NCBI RefSeq assembly: GCF_001436095.1
Contig: NZ_AYYK01000004.1
Location: 62,001-126,000, forward strand
Source: Lapidilactobacillus dextrinicus DSM 20335
GTDB lineage: Bacteria > Bacillota > Bacilli > Lactobacillales > Lactobacillaceae
Direction of reading: 5' to 3'
DNA length: 64,000 nucleotides
A program made the position numbers and the translations under genes. Below are positions 43,104-53,466 of this stretch, piece after piece. The notes below the pieces were generated by a model, which saw only the letters and a program-made list of their open reading frames with translations, was not told the DNA's origin and did no database searches. The first letter of the stretch is position 1. The number at the start of each line of letters is the position of its first letter.

Positions 43104-45182
43104 ATGGCCACGAAGAATCTTGTGATTGTGGAATCCCCAGCAAAAGCCAAAACAATTGAAAAGTATCTCGGTCGAAATTATAAAGTCGTTGCCAGTTTAG
43201 GACATGTTCGAGATTTACCTAAGAGTCAAATGGGTATTGACATCGAAAACGATTATGAACCACGTTATATTTCGATTCGTGGTAAAGGTGATGTGATCAA
43301 AGGGCTGAAGTCAGCGGCTAAAAAAGCTGATCATATTTATCTAGCAGCCGATCCCGATCGTGAGGGTGAGGCGATTGCTTGGCATGTTTCCCATTTGCTT
43401 AATTTAAGTCCCGAAGACAACAATCGTGTTGTCTTCAATGAAATTACGAAAGATGCTGTTAAGAACGCTTTTAAAACACCCCGTAGCATTGATATGAACT
43501 TAGTTGATGCTCAACAAGCACGTCGGATTTTAGACCGCTTAGTGGGTTATTCAATTAGTCCGATTCTCTGGGCTAAAGTTAAAAAAGGGCTTAGTGCCGG
43601 TCGGGTACAATCAATTGCCTTGAAACTGGTGATTGACCGCGAAAAAGCTATTAACGCTTTTGTTCCGGAAGAATATTGGAGTTTAGCTGCTGAATTCCAA
43701 AAAGGACGGGGCAAGAAGTTTGCCGCTAATTTCTACGGTTTTGACGGCAAGAAGCAGCCATTAGCTGATAATAACGCTGTTCAAGCAGTTTTAAGTAAAG
43801 TTGATAAGGATAAGCCATTTGCAGTTCAAAATGTGACGAAAAAAGAACGTAAACGTTTCCCAGCTGCACCATTTACGACTAGTTCATTACAACAAGAAGC
43901 CAACCGCCGTTTGAACTATAAAACACGTAAAACAATGATGATTGCACAGCAATTGTATGAAGGTATTAACTTAGGTGGTAAAGAAGGTACGGTTGGGTTA
44001 ATTACCTATATGCGTACCGATTCTACCCGTATTTCTTCTGTGGCTAAGCATGAAGCTGCCACGTATTTACATGAAACACTGGGTGAAGAATACGCAGCCA
44101 CTAAGTTACGTAAGACAAAGAATCCTGAAGGTGCACAAGATGCCCATGAAGCCATTCGGCCTAGTTCAGTGATGCGCACGCCTGATTCTTTAAAGGATGT
44201 ACTCACGCGCGACCAATTCCGTTTGTATCAATTGATTTGGTCCCGCTTCGTTGCTAGTCAAATGACACCAGCGGTTTTTGATACGGTGACCGTTAATTTA
44301 GAACAAAATGGCGTTATTTTTCGTGCTAATGGTTCTCAGATGAAGTTTGCTGGCTTTACCAAGATTTATCAATCCGCAACGGATGAATCTAAAGATAATC
44401 GTTTGCCTAAGTTGGAAGTAGGCGATGATGTTAAATTGGTCAAAACTGACCCCCAACAACATTTCACACAGCCACCAGCTCGCTATACCGAAGCTAGTTT
44501 GGTTAAAGCATTGGAAGAAAACGGTGTTGGCCGACCATCAACTTACGCCCCAACAATCGATACCATTCAAAAGCGCTACTACGTTAAATTAAACGGTAAG
44601 AGTTTTGAACCAACCGAGCTGGGTGAAATCGTTGATAAAATTATCGAAGAATTCTTCCCTGATATTGTTAATATTGATTTTACAGCCAAGTTGGAAGATG
44701 AATTAGATGGTATTGAGGCAGCTAAAGAGAATTGGGTCGATGTGGTCGATCGTTACTATAAGCCATTTGCTCAAGAGTTAGACAAGGCTGAAAAAGGTAT
44801 CGAAAAAATTCAAATTAAAGATGAGCCAGCCGGTTTTGACTGTGATATCTGTGGCGCACCAATGGTGATTAAAATGGGACGATTTGGTAAGTTTTATGCT
44901 TGCAGTCGTTTCCCAGATTGTCGGAATACTAAAGCAATTGTCAAAGAGATTGGCGTTGTTTGTCCTAAATGTGGCGAAGGCCAAGTGATTGAACGCAAAT
45001 CAAAACGTAATCGGATCTTCTATGGTTGCTCCCGCTTCCCAGATTGCGATTTCGTCTCTTGGGATAAACCAGTCGGTCGTGATTGTCCCGTTGACGGTCA
45101 TTACCTAGTTGAGAAGAAAGTTAAAGGCGGTCGCCAAGTGATTTGTCCAAACGGTGACTATGAAGAACAAGTGCAGAAATAA
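43104..45182 (+). CDS. topA: DNA topoisomerase I
   Basis: TopA relaxes negative supercoils by a type IA mechanism. The 692-residue protein starts with the TOPRIM fold ([17 protein letters not shown], and acidic [12 protein letters not shown]) and has the catalytic tyrosine in [14 protein letters not shown] near residue 300. The C-terminus has zinc-finger modules (CDICGAPM with CSRFPDC, and CPKCGEG with CSRFPDC). ATG 43104 follows AAAGGAG. It has its own promoter. Confidence 0.97.
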   Translation: MATKNLVIVESPAKAKTIEKYLGRNYKVVASLGHVRDLPKSQMGIDIENDYEPRYISIRGKGDVIKGLKSAAKKADHIYLAADPDREGEAIAWHVSHLLNLSPEDNNRVVFNEITKDAVKNAFKTPRSIDMNLVDAQQARRILDRLVGYSISPILWAKVKKGLSAGRVQSIALKLVIDREKAINAFVPEEYWSLAAEFQKGRGKKFAANFYGFDGKKQPLADNNAVQAVLSKVDKDKPFAVQNVTKKERKRFPAAPFTTSSLQQEANRRLNYKTRKTMMIAQQLYEGINLGGKEGTVGLITYMRTDSTRISSVAKHEAATYLHETLGEEYAATKLRKTKNPEGAQDAHEAIRPSSVMRTPDSLKDVLTRDQFRLYQLIWSRFVASQMTPAVFDTVTVNLEQNGVIFRANGSQMKFAGFTKIYQSATDESKDNRLPKLEVGDDVKLVKTDPQQHFTQPPARYTEASLVKALEENGVGRPSTYAPTIDTIQKRYYVKLNGKSFEPTELGEIVDKIIEEFFPDIVNIDFTAKLEDELDGIEAAKENWVDVVDRYYKPFAQELDKAEKGIEKIQIKDEPAGFDCDICGAPMVIKMGRFGKFYACSRFPDCRNTKAIVKEIGVVCPKCGEGQVIERKSKRNRIFYGCSRFPDCDFVSWDKPVGRDCPVDGHYLVEKKVKGGRQVICPNGDYEEQVQK

Positions 45183-45249
45183 GACTTAGATTGTGTTTCA
45201 GTCAATTCATCACATGGTACACGCTAATTGAAACGTGCTGCAAGCTACT

Positions 45250-45322
45250 GGTGACAGTGAATTTAAGCGCGAATCTCCTTGCATTAATGCGCAATGATTT
45301 TCTCATTTAAATCCACGTCACT
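45250..45322. repeat. Large imperfect inverted repeat between topA and trmFO
   Basis: GTGAC and GTGAATTTAA (45251-45266) pair with TTAAATCCACGTCAC (45307-45321) with one bulge and one mismatch. The 40-nt loop holds the palindrome GCATTAATGC (45281-45290). There is no T tract, so it is not a plain terminator. The flanking 45183-45249 also has a weak dyad. Confidence 0.5.
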
Positions 45323-45366
45323 AACCCATGGCTTTTTGCACTCTAATAATAAAGGATGGTTATTAA

Positions 45367-46683
45367 ATGACAGATATGCCTGTTGTTAATGTTGTTGGCG
45401 CCGGCTTAGCTGGTTCCGAAGCGGCTTGGCAAATTGCCCAGCGTGGCGTTAAAGTACGTTTGTATGAAATGCGGCCGGTAAAATCAACACCTGCGCATCA
45501 TACGGATCAGTTTGCAGAATTAGTTTGTACTAATTCATTGCGCGCTAATCAAATCACGAATGCCGTTGGCTTATTAAAAGAAGAAATGCGCCGGCTAAAT
45601 TCTTTAGTGATGACCTCAGCAGATGCTAATGCCGTACCAGCCGGTGGTGCTTTAGCTGTTGATCGTGATGACTTTTCTGGTCAAATCACCACAACACTTC
45701 GGGAGCATCCTAATATTGAAGTGATCGCTGAAGAATTGAGTGAATTTCCAAAAGGTATCACGGTGGTTGCAACTGGACCTTTAACATCACCAGCGATGGC
45801 TGAGCAAATTCAACAATTAAATGGTGCTGAAGGGTTGCATTTTTATGACGCAGCAGCGCCTATTTTGACAAAAGAATCAATTGATTTTGATAAAGTTTAT
45901 TTGAAATCTCGCTATGATAAGGGTGAGGCAGCTTATTTAAATTGTCCCATGACCCGTGATGAATTCATGGCTTTCCGTGATGCACTAGCTACTGCAGAAC
46001 AAGCTGAAATGCATGGTTTTGAAGATGATCAAGTCTTTGAAGGCTGTATGCCGATTGAAGTAATGGCTCGTCGTGGCGAAAAGACAATGTTATTTGGACC
46101 GATGAAGCCCGTTGGTCTAGAAGATCCTAAAACTGATCAACGTCCTTATGCGGTTGTCCAATTACGACAGGATAATGCAGCGGGCAGTTTGTATAATATT
46201 GTCGGATTCCAAACACATTTGAAATGGGGCGAACAACGTCGCGTTTTCCGCATGATTCCCGGTTTAGAAAAGGCTGAATTTGTTCGTTATGGGGTCATGC
46301 ATCGCAATACCTTCATGAATTCACCTGAAGTTTTGCAACCAACGTATGAATCTAAGCAAAAAGCTGGCCTATTCTTTGCTGGACAAATGACTGGTGTCGA
46401 AGGCTATGTTGAAAGTGCTGCTAGTGGTCTTTTAGCAGGAATTAATGCTGCCCGAATGGCTCAAGGACAAGCAACGTTAACACTAGATTCCGCAACTGCC
46501 ATCGGTTCAATGGCAAACTACATCACCCACACGAATGGTAAGCATTTCCAACCAATGAATGCCAACTTCGGGATTCTAGCACCGCTACCTGAAAAAATCC
46601 GTGATAAAAAAGAACGTTACCAAGCTTTAGCTAAACGAGCACTTGATTTGATCGATCAAACTGCTGTTGAAGTTAACGCTTAA
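45367..46683 (+). CDS. trmFO: tRNA uridine-54 methyltransferase TrmFO
   Basis: TrmFO makes ribothymidine 54 in tRNA using methylenetetrahydrofolate and FAD. The 438-residue protein has the FAD-binding start [13 protein letters not shown], then [15 protein letters not shown] and [10 protein letters not shown], and near the end [21 protein letters not shown], all typical of TrmFO (Gid). ATG 45367 has AAAGGATGG upstream. The gene lies between topA and xerC, as in Bacillus. Its stop is 14 nt before the hairpin that masks the xerC SD. Confidence 0.97.
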   Translation: MTDMPVVNVVGAGLAGSEAAWQIAQRGVKVRLYEMRPVKSTPAHHTDQFAELVCTNSLRANQITNAVGLLKEEMRRLNSLVMTSADANAVPAGGALAVDRDDFSGQITTTLREHPNIEVIAEELSEFPKGITVVATGPLTSPAMAEQIQQLNGAEGLHFYDAAAPILTKESIDFDKVYLKSRYDKGEAAYLNCPMTRDEFMAFRDALATAEQAEMHGFEDDQVFEGCMPIEVMARRGEKTMLFGPMKPVGLEDPKTDQRPYAVVQLRQDNAAGSLYNIVGFQTHLKWGEQRRVFRMIPGLEKAEFVRYGVMHRNTFMNSPEVLQPTYESKQKAGLFFAGQMTGVEGYVESAASGLLAGINAARMAQGQATLTLDSATAIGSMANYITHTNGKHFQPMNANFGILAPLPEKIRDKKERYQALAKRALDLIDQTAVEVNA

Positions 46684-46697
46684 TACTTTTTACTCGA

Positions 46698-46746
46698 AAC
46701 CTTCCGACAATATGTTAAAGTAGAGATATTGGCTGGAGGTTTTTTT
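46698..46746 (+). terminator. Terminator after trmFO that contains the xerC ribosome site
   Basis: The 16-nt arms 46698-46713 and 46726-46741 pair at 14 of 16 positions (one G-U), followed by seven T that end exactly at the xerC ATG. The SD GGAGG (46735-46739) lies inside the 3' arm, as at dprA. Confidence 0.75.
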
Positions 46747-47673
46747 ATGGCAGAAATTGAGTGGGTGGACAGTTTTGCCCGCTATTTAGTAGTTGAACGG
46801 CAATATTCTGAATTAACAGAAATTGCCTATTTAGATGATATTCACGATTTTACGACTTTTCTAGAAAATAACGGCGGACTTGCTTCCTATCAAGATGTTC
46901 ATCAATTTGAAGTGGAGACTTATTTAGCCGATTTAACACGCAAAAAGTTATCAAGGACCACAATTAGTCGTAAAATTTCAGCCTTAAGGTCCTTTTATCG
47001 CTATTTAGAAAATCGTAAGCTAGTATCACAAAATCCATTTGTGGCTGTTCAAATTAAAGGCCAGTCTAAAACTTTACCGCGCTTTTTTTATGAACAGGAA
47101 ATGCAAGTGCTTTTTGATTCAGTTCAAGGTGACGAGCCGCTGACACAACGTAACCGCGCATTGTTAGAACTCTTTTATGCGACGGGTATGCGGGTGAGTG
47201 AAGTTGCCAACTTAACGCTGTCGCAATTAGATTTTTCGATGCGGATTGTGTTGGTCCATGGGAAAGGTAATAAAGATCGCTATGTACCCTTTGGTCATCA
47301 TGCACAACGTGCCCTAGAAACCTATCTTGCTGATGGACGTCAGAAATTATTGAAAGCGCAATCTGACCCAGATTTTGTGTTCCTGAATCGTTTTGGTAAG
47401 CCAATCACACCGCGAGGCATCGCCTATGCGTTAGAACAAGTCATTAAAAAATCCAGTTTAACCAGTGATATTCATCCGCATATGTTACGGCACACTTTTG
47501 CCACGCATTTGTTGGATCACGGTGCAGACTTGCGGACGGTTCAGGAGTTATTAGGTCATGCGAGCTTATCCTCAACACAAATTTATACGCATGTCACTAT
47601 GCAGCATTTGCAGTCGGACTATCAACAATTTTTCCCGCGCGCAACTGAAAAAAATAAACAGAATAAAAATTAA
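46747..47673 (+). CDS. xerC: Tyrosine recombinase XerC
   Basis: XerC is the likely partner of XerD in resolving chromosome dimers. The 308-residue protein has Arg149, Lys173, His245, Arg248, His271 and Tyr280 as catalytic residues (motifs YATGMRVSEVANL and MLRHTFATHLLDHGADLR). ATG 46747 is chosen after GGAGG; the frame extends upstream through the terminator, but no SD supports it. The trmFO-xerC-hslV-hslU order (codV-clpQY in Bacillus) supports the name. Confidence 0.94.
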   Translation: MAEIEWVDSFARYLVVERQYSELTEIAYLDDIHDFTTFLENNGGLASYQDVHQFEVETYLADLTRKKLSRTTISRKISALRSFYRYLENRKLVSQNPFVAVQIKGQSKTLPRFFYEQEMQVLFDSVQGDEPLTQRNRALLELFYATGMRVSEVANLTLSQLDFSMRIVLVHGKGNKDRYVPFGHHAQRALETYLADGRQKLLKAQSDPDFVFLNRFGKPITPRGIAYALEQVIKKSSLTSDIHPHMLRHTFATHLLDHGADLRTVQELLGHASLSSTQIYTHVTMQHLQSDYQQFFPRATEKNKQNKN

Positions 47674-47686
47674 GTGAGGTCAAATT

Positions 47687-48211
47687 ATGACAACAATTGT
47701 TGCAGTTAAACATCACGATCAAATTGCCATCGCTGGCGATGGTCAAGTAACAATGGGTGAGAAATATATTTCCAAAGGAACGGCTCACAAAATTCGCCGT
47801 ATCTATGATAACAACGTTATTATTGGTTTTGCCGGTGGTGTGGCAGATGCCTTCACCCTTGCTGATTGGTTAGAAAAGAAACTAAAAGCATACGGTGGCG
47901 ACTTACGACGTTCAGCTGTGGAACTTGCCCAAGATTGGCGCAAAGATCCGACCCTACAAAAGCTTGAAGCCATGTTAATTGCTTTTGACCGACATAACTT
48001 ACTATTGATTTCTGGTAATGGTGAAGTGATTGAACCTGATGAAAATGTTGTGTCAATTGGTTCTGGTGGTTACTTTGCCCAGGCCGCAGCCATTGCCATG
48101 ACTCGTCACGCCGAAGAGATGAGCGCCCAAGAGATTGCTCGTGAAGCTGTTGACATCGCGGGATCAATCGACATTTTCACCAATCATGATATTATGACGG
48201 ATCAATTTTAA
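47687..48211 (+). CDS. hslV: ATP-dependent protease subunit HslV
   Basis: HslV forms the proteolytic dodecamer of the HslUV protease. The 174-residue product begins MTTIVAVKHHDQIAIAGDGQ. Removal of Met exposes the catalytic Thr2, unlike B. subtilis ClpQ, which uses Ser. The Gly-rich IGSGGYFAQAAA turn is conserved. ATG 47687 has GAGGT upstream. It is followed 13 bp later by hslU. Confidence 0.96.
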   Translation: MTTIVAVKHHDQIAIAGDGQVTMGEKYISKGTAHKIRRIYDNNVIIGFAGGVADAFTLADWLEKKLKAYGGDLRRSAVELAQDWRKDPTLQKLEAMLIAFDRHNLLLISGNGEVIEPDENVVSIGSGGYFAQAAAIAMTRHAEEMSAQEIAREAVDIAGSIDIFTNHDIMTDQF

Positions 48212-48224
48212 AGGAGACAGATAA

Positions 48225-49634
48225 ATGCCTTTGGAAAGAACACCAAGAGAAATTGTTGCAGCTTTAGATGAATATGTTATCGGCCAACATGATGCCAAAC
48301 GTGCCGTTGCGATTGCCTTGTACAATCGTTATCGTCGTCATCAATTAAGCGAACAAATGCAACATGATATTACCCCTAAGAACTTATTAATGATTGGACC
48401 TACTGGTGTCGGTAAAACCGAAATTGCCCGCCGCTTAGCTGCAATCGTTAATGCACCTTTTGTTAAAGTAGAAGCAACGAAATTTACCGAAGTTGGTTAT
48501 GTTGGTCGTGACGTTGAAGCTATGGTCCGTGATTTAGCAGAAACGGCCGTTGGCATCGAACAAAAAGAAGCCTATGCTAAAGTTCGTGTCCAAGCTGAAA
48601 AGGAAGCTAATAAGAAGTTAATTCGCTTATTAGCACCTGGTGAGAAAAAAGAGAAGAAACAAGCTCAGCCTAATAACATCATGCAAATGATGAATCAATT
48701 GATGACCCAACAACCCGACCAAGAGACCGAAGAAGATAACGACAACAAGAACGTTTCTTCTGAAGTGCTCGATCAACGCATGGATCTAGCTGAGAAGCTA
48801 GAAAAAGGGTTACTAGAAAATCGAGAAGTAACTGTTAAAGTTGATGAACCCAAGAAGGCCAATCAAATGAGTGATATGATGGGCAGTATGGGTGTTGACA
48901 TGGGCGACATGCTTGGTCAAATTACGCCGAAACGTAAAATTTCGCGTACACTGCCTGTTAAAGAAGCGCGTGAAGTTTTGATTAAGCAATATTCTGAAAA
49001 GTTAGTTAACCAAGACGATCTTTATCAACGTGCGATTCAACGCGCTCAAGATGATGGTATTATCTTCATTGATGAAATTGATAAATTATCTTCTAAGAGT
49101 AAAAACTCTGGCGATGTTTCCCGCGAAGGGGTTCAACGTGATATTTTACCAATCGTTGAAGGCTCACAAGTAAACACGAAATACGGTCCCTTAGATACTA
49201 GTCATGTCTTGTTTGTCGGTTCTGGGGCGTTTGCTCAAACTAAACCAAGTGATTTGATTCCTGAATTACAAGGTCGTTTCCCAATTCGAGTTGAGTTGAA
49301 TGATTTAACAAAAGACGATTTTGTTGAAATTCTAACTGAGCCACGTTCAGCTTTAATTAAACAATACATCGCTTTAGTTGGAGCTGATGGCGTTAAGCTA
49401 ACATTTACTAAAGAAGCTATCGACAAAATTGCTGAGACTGCTGATGACGTCAATAAACGAACTGATAATATTGGTGCTCGGCGTCTAGCAACAATTCTCG
49501 AAAAAGTGCTTGAAGAGGTTCTATTTGATGGCCCAGATATGCAAATGGGTGAGATCATGATTACTGAGAAGTATGTCGCTGATCGGATTGATAACATTGT
49601 TGCCGATCAAGATTTAACTAAATATATCCTTTAG
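48225..49634 (+). CDS. hslU: ATP-dependent protease ATPase subunit HslU
   Basis: HslU is the AAA+ unfoldase that feeds HslV. The 469-residue protein has Walker A GPTGVGKT (58-65), a Gln/Asp-rich I domain at about 140-230, Walker B GIIFIDEIDK near 280, and the C-terminal sensor region RTDNIGARRLATILE. It ends in DLTKYIL, the short tail that docks into HslV. ATG 48225 follows GGAGA. It is cotranscribed with hslV. Confidence 0.97.
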   Translation: MPLERTPREIVAALDEYVIGQHDAKRAVAIALYNRYRRHQLSEQMQHDITPKNLLMIGPTGVGKTEIARRLAAIVNAPFVKVEATKFTEVGYVGRDVEAMVRDLAETAVGIEQKEAYAKVRVQAEKEANKKLIRLLAPGEKKEKKQAQPNNIMQMMNQLMTQQPDQETEEDNDNKNVSSEVLDQRMDLAEKLEKGLLENREVTVKVDEPKKANQMSDMMGSMGVDMGDMLGQITPKRKISRTLPVKEAREVLIKQYSEKLVNQDDLYQRAIQRAQDDGIIFIDEIDKLSSKSKNSGDVSREGVQRDILPIVEGSQVNTKYGPLDTSHVLFVGSGAFAQTKPSDLIPELQGRFPIRVELNDLTKDDFVEILTEPRSALIKQYIALVGADGVKLTFTKEAIDKIAETADDVNKRTDNIGARRLATILEKVLEEVLFDGPDMQMGEIMITEKYVADRIDNIVADQDLTKYIL

Positions 49635-49648
49635 TGAGTGGTGATAAA

Positions 49649-50530
49649 ATGCAAATCGAATTAAATAATGAATTTTACCGTGTGATTATGAATACCAAGG
49701 GTGCTGAATTACAAAGTGTTGTTGGTCAACATAACCGTTATGAGTTTTTATGGCAAGCAGATCCGAAAGTTTGGGGTCGCCATGCGCCAGTACTATTTCC
49801 AATTGTAGGCCGTTTGAAGAATGACGAATATCGCTACCAAGGTCAAACTTACCACATGACTCAACACGGGTTTGCACGTGATAACGAGTTCGAAGTTGAA
49901 CGTCAAACAGACCACAGTATTACCTTTTTACTCAAAGATTCAGAGGCAACTCGGGCAATTTATCCTTTTAAATTTGAATTTCGGGTTAAATATTCTTTAA
50001 TTAATCAGTTAATTAAAGTTAGCTATTATGTGACAAACCCAAGTACAACGGAACCTTTGTACTTTAGCGTTGGTGGTCACCCTGGTTTCCGGGTGCCTTT
50101 AGCTGATGACGCTAAGTTTGAAGACTATTTCTTACGCTTTAAACCAAGTAAGAGTCGAATTCAAATTCCGCTTGGTGAAAACGGTAGAATTAATTATGCT
50201 AAACGGACGTTAGCACCAACCGATGTTGATTGGCAGATTAATCATGATGTCTTCAAAGATGATGCGTTGATTTTCCAATTACCAGATGCTAACGAAGTTC
50301 AAATTCTATCTGATAAAACCGATCATGGTATTTGCTTAAAGACTAAAGACGCACCTTATGTGGGGATTTGGTCTGCTTATCCGACAACGGGTGACTACAT
50401 CTGTATCGAACCATGGTGGGGCATCGCAGATCCAACTGATGCTAGTGGTGAATTAACTGAAAAGCTGGGAATTAACAAACTTGATCCAAACGGTGAATTT
50501 AAAGCAAAATATTCAATCTCATTTAAGTAA
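49649..50530 (+). CDS. Aldose 1-epimerase-like protein (LacX type)
   Basis: The 293-residue beta-sandwich protein has HAPVLFPIVGRL, the catalytic-region His in MTQHGFARD, SVGGHPGF and EPWWGIAD, matching the LacX/YihR-like branch of galactose mutarotases. It probably interconverts anomers of a sugar or sugar phosphate; the substrate is unknown. ATG 49649 with GTGGTGA upstream is preferred over the GTG at 49634 in the hslU stop. In many lactobacilli codY occupies the place after hslU, so this neighbour is slightly unusual. Confidence 0.85.
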   Translation: MQIELNNEFYRVIMNTKGAELQSVVGQHNRYEFLWQADPKVWGRHAPVLFPIVGRLKNDEYRYQGQTYHMTQHGFARDNEFEVERQTDHSITFLLKDSEATRAIYPFKFEFRVKYSLINQLIKVSYYVTNPSTTEPLYFSVGGHPGFRVPLADDAKFEDYFLRFKPSKSRIQIPLGENGRINYAKRTLAPTDVDWQINHDVFKDDALIFQLPDANEVQILSDKTDHGICLKTKDAPYVGIWSAYPTTGDYICIEPWWGIADPTDASGELTEKLGINKLDPNGEFKAKYSISFK

Positions 50531-50593
50531 TTCTTGTCCTTCACCCTTTTTAAGGTGTCTTGCGTGGTGGCATCACTTTTAATTTCAGCCTAA

Positions 50594-50631
50594 CAAAAAA
50601 AGGAATGATCATTGATCATTCCTTTTTCTTG
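50594..50631. terminator. Bidirectional terminator, epimerase and plsY
   Basis: AAAAAGGAATGAT pairs with ATCATTCCTTTTT around CATTG. It serves both convergent genes and overlaps the plsY stop. Confidence 0.9.
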
Positions 50632-51233
50632 TGGTGGTAATACCAACCAAATGGGACTAAATTTTCATTATGTGTACGAATTCGTTTAATGTTTTCCCGG
50701 TGCCGGTAAAAGATAAAGATTGTTAAGGCAAAAGCCACCAGCGTTAAGAACCAATCGTGATAATAAAACGACGTTAGCGTGATTAACACCATACCTAACA
50801 TACTAGCAACACTAACCATACTGGACAGGCACAAAATCGTGACAAAAATAGCGACTGCGATAATGAAAAAGTGCGGGTTATAAGTTAACAAGATCCCTGC
50901 GCTTGTGGCCACGGCTTTACCACCCTTAAATTTCAAGAAGATTGAAAAAGAGTGACCTAAAATAGCTGCCAAGCCAAAGACTAGGACCAAGTAATGCGGT
51001 GGAGTGAAATGAAACCAAATCGGTAAGGCAGCAGCAAGTGAGCCTTTTAAAATATCACAAAACAAGACGACAGTTCCCGCAACGCGGCCTAAAACGCGGT
51101 AAGTATTAGTGGTGCCAATGTTGCCACTACCGTATTGGCGAATATCTTTATGATAAAAAAGTTTGCCAATTACCACGCCTGAGGGAAAAGATCCAATAAT
51201 ATATGCTAAAATTAATAAGACTGCAAATTTCAA
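50616..51233 (-). CDS. plsY: Glycerol-3-phosphate acyltransferase PlsY
   Basis: PlsY transfers acyl groups from acyl-phosphate to glycerol 3-phosphate, the first step of phospholipid synthesis. The 205-residue membrane protein has five or more helices and the three family motifs: IGSFPSGVVIGK with YGSGNIGTTNTYRVLG, LGHSFSIFLKFKGGKAVATS, and RHRENIKRI. The start is TTG 51231-51233 (minus strand) after GGAGGA with good spacing. It is divergent from parE, the standard Firmicutes arrangement. Confidence 0.95.
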   Translation of the reverse strand: MKFAVLLILAYIIGSFPSGVVIGKLFYHKDIRQYGSGNIGTTNTYRVLGRVAGTVVLFCDILKGSLAAALPIWFHFTPPHYLVLVFGLAAILGHSFSIFLKFKGGKAVATSAGILLTYNPHFFIIAVAIFVTILCLSSMVSVASMLGMVLITLTSFYYHDWFLTLVAFALTIFIFYRHRENIKRIRTHNENLVPFGWYYHHKKKE

Positions 51234-51360
51234 ATTGATTCCTCCGATACATGCGACTAATTGTACCATGAATGATTTGATCCGTGGTAGTTTGATTAAA
51301 AATTTAAAAATTCTTGATTAATGAATAGCCTCTTGGAAATAAACGATCAGGTTAGTCCAG

Positions 51361-51389
51361 TTGACAGATCGTCATGGTTCCATTAGGCT
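51361..51389 (+). promoter_or_regulatory. Promoter of parE-parC
   Basis: A consensus TTGACA (51361-51366), 17-nt spacer and TAGGCT (51384-51389) lie 50 nt before the parE ATG. Confidence 0.6.
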
Positions 51390-51439
51390 ATTGCTAATAG
51401 AACATACATTCGTCTTGATTAAGACAAATGGAGGGTAAC

Positions 51440-53461
51440 ATGGCAAAAAAAGCACAATATGATGATAGTTCAATTCAAATATTAGAAGGATTAGAGGCAG
51501 TACGCAAGCGCCCGGGAATGTATATTGGTTCTACGGACGCGCGTGGACTGCATCATTTGGTTTACGAAATCGTTGATAATGCGGTTGATGAGGCCTTGGC
51601 CGGTTTCGGTAAAAAAATTGATGTCGTCATTAATGCTGACGGTAGCTTAACAGTTAGTGACCAAGGACGAGGAATGCCAACAGGCATGCATGCTTCTGGT
51701 CGCCCAACCATTGAAGTTATTTTGACGGTTTTACATGCCGGCGGTAAATTCACCGAGAATAACTATAAGACATCAGGTGGGTTACACGGTGTTGGGGCCT
51801 CAGTTGTTAATGCCCTTTCCAGTTGGTTAACGATTGAAGTTGCTCGCGATCATGAATTATACCGCGAGAAATTTGTTAATGGCGGCCATCCAGATGGTAG
51901 CTTGAAGAAAGTTGACCGAGCTAAAATTAAATCCGGTACGACCTTAACCTTTATGCCTGACCCAGAAATCTTTTCAACGGTTAATTTTAATTACGACACG
52001 TTGGCTGAACGTTTACGTGAGTCAGCCTTCTTACTCAAGGGTTTAGAAATCACCTTAACCGATAAACGTGGTGAAGAAGAACGCCAAGATATTTTCAAAT
52101 TTGATGATGGCTTACAATCATTTGTCCGTTACTTAAATGAAGATAAGGATACCTTGTCAGATGTCATTAGTATTGAAGGCACTCGTGATGAGATTGAAAT
52201 TGAGTTTGCTGGCCAATACAACGATGGTTACTCTGAAAATATCATTTCCTTCGTCAACAACGTGCGGACAGGTGATGGCGGTACTCATGAAGTTGGGATG
52301 AAGTCTGGGTTAACTAAGGCTTTTAATGACTATGCTCGTAAAGTTGGTCTATTAAAAGAGAAGGATAAGAACTTGGAAGGTAGCGATGTTCGCGAAGGAT
52401 TAAGTTGCGTCTTATCAGTTCGTATTCCCGAAGAAATTTTGCAATTTGAAGGCCAGACGAAAGGTCGTTTGGGAACACCCCAAGCACGGTCAGCAGTTGA
52501 TGGCTTAATTTACGAACAGTTGTCCTTCTACTTGCTAGAAAATGGTGACCTAGCACAAATGCTCGTTAATAAAGCCATTAAAGCCCGTGAAGCTCGTAAT
52601 GCGGCGCGTAAGGCTCGTGATGAGAGTCGTAATGGTAAGAAGCGCAAAAAGAATGATGGGTTGCTTTCTGGTAAATTAACACCCGCCCAATCACGTAACC
52701 CAAAGAAAAACGAACTTTACTTAGTCGAAGGTGACTCTGCCGGCGGCTCAGCTAAGCAGGGACGTGACCGCCGCTTCCAGGCCATTCTACCTTTACGTGG
52801 TAAAGTATTGAATACTCAGAAGGCAAAACTGCAAGATATTATTAAAAATGAAGAAATTAACACGATGATTTACACAATTGGTGCTGGGGTTGGACCTGAA
52901 TTTAAGGTTGAAGACAGTAATTATGACAAAATCATCATTATGACCGATGCCGATGATGATGGTGCGCATATCCAAATTCTACTGTTGACCTTCTTTTATC
53001 GTTACATGCGGCCGTTAATTGATGCTGGTAAAGTCTATATTGCCTTACCACCATTGTATAAGCTGCAAAAAGGCCATGGTGCTAAGAGTAAAACTGAATA
53101 TGCGTGGACCGAGAATCAATTAGCCGAAGGCGTTAAAGAGATGGGTAAAGGTTATAGCTTACAACGGTTTAAAGGTTTAGGTGAAATGAACGCTGATCAG
53201 TTGTGGGAAACCACCATGAACCCAGAGACACGGACGTTGATTCGAGTTAAAGTCGATGATGCTACATTGGCTGAAAAGCGCGTGACAACCTTAATGGGCG
53301 ACAAAGTAGCCCCAAGAAGACGTTGGATTGAACAAAACGTGAAGTTTACGATGAGTGAAGCTGGCAGTATCTTAGATACAACAGCGGCTGATGATGCTCA
53401 TCAAGTTAGCACCGGCGAACAAGATCTTTTGAAACAAGTTGAACATCATAAAGGTGAGTGA
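51440..53461 (+). CDS. parE: DNA topoisomerase IV subunit B
   Basis: ParE is the ATPase half of topoisomerase IV, which unlinks sister chromosomes. The 673-residue protein has the GHKL ATPase motifs ([21 protein letters not shown] and the lid [14 protein letters not shown]), and the TOPRIM motifs [15 protein letters not shown] and [12 protein letters not shown] 51440 follows GGAGG. ParE rather than GyrB is inferred from plsY beside it and parC directly downstream. Confidence 0.95.
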   Translation: MAKKAQYDDSSIQILEGLEAVRKRPGMYIGSTDARGLHHLVYEIVDNAVDEALAGFGKKIDVVINADGSLTVSDQGRGMPTGMHASGRPTIEVILTVLHAGGKFTENNYKTSGGLHGVGASVVNALSSWLTIEVARDHELYREKFVNGGHPDGSLKKVDRAKIKSGTTLTFMPDPEIFSTVNFNYDTLAERLRESAFLLKGLEITLTDKRGEEERQDIFKFDDGLQSFVRYLNEDKDTLSDVISIEGTRDEIEIEFAGQYNDGYSENIISFVNNVRTGDGGTHEVGMKSGLTKAFNDYARKVGLLKEKDKNLEGSDVREGLSCVLSVRIPEEILQFEGQTKGRLGTPQARSAVDGLIYEQLSFYLLENGDLAQMLVNKAIKAREARNAARKARDESRNGKKRKKNDGLLSGKLTPAQSRNPKKNELYLVEGDSAGGSAKQGRDRRFQAILPLRGKVLNTQKAKLQDIIKNEEINTMIYTIGAGVGPEFKVEDSNYDKIIIMTDADDDGAHIQILLLTFFYRYMRPLIDAGKVYIALPPLYKLQKGHGAKSKTEYAWTENQLAEGVKEMGKGYSLQRFKGLGEMNADQLWETTMNPETRTLIRVKVDDATLAEKRVTTLMGDKVAPRRRWIEQNVKFTMSEAGSILDTTAADDAHQVSTGEQDLLKQVEHHKGE

Positions 53462-53466
53462 AGTTA

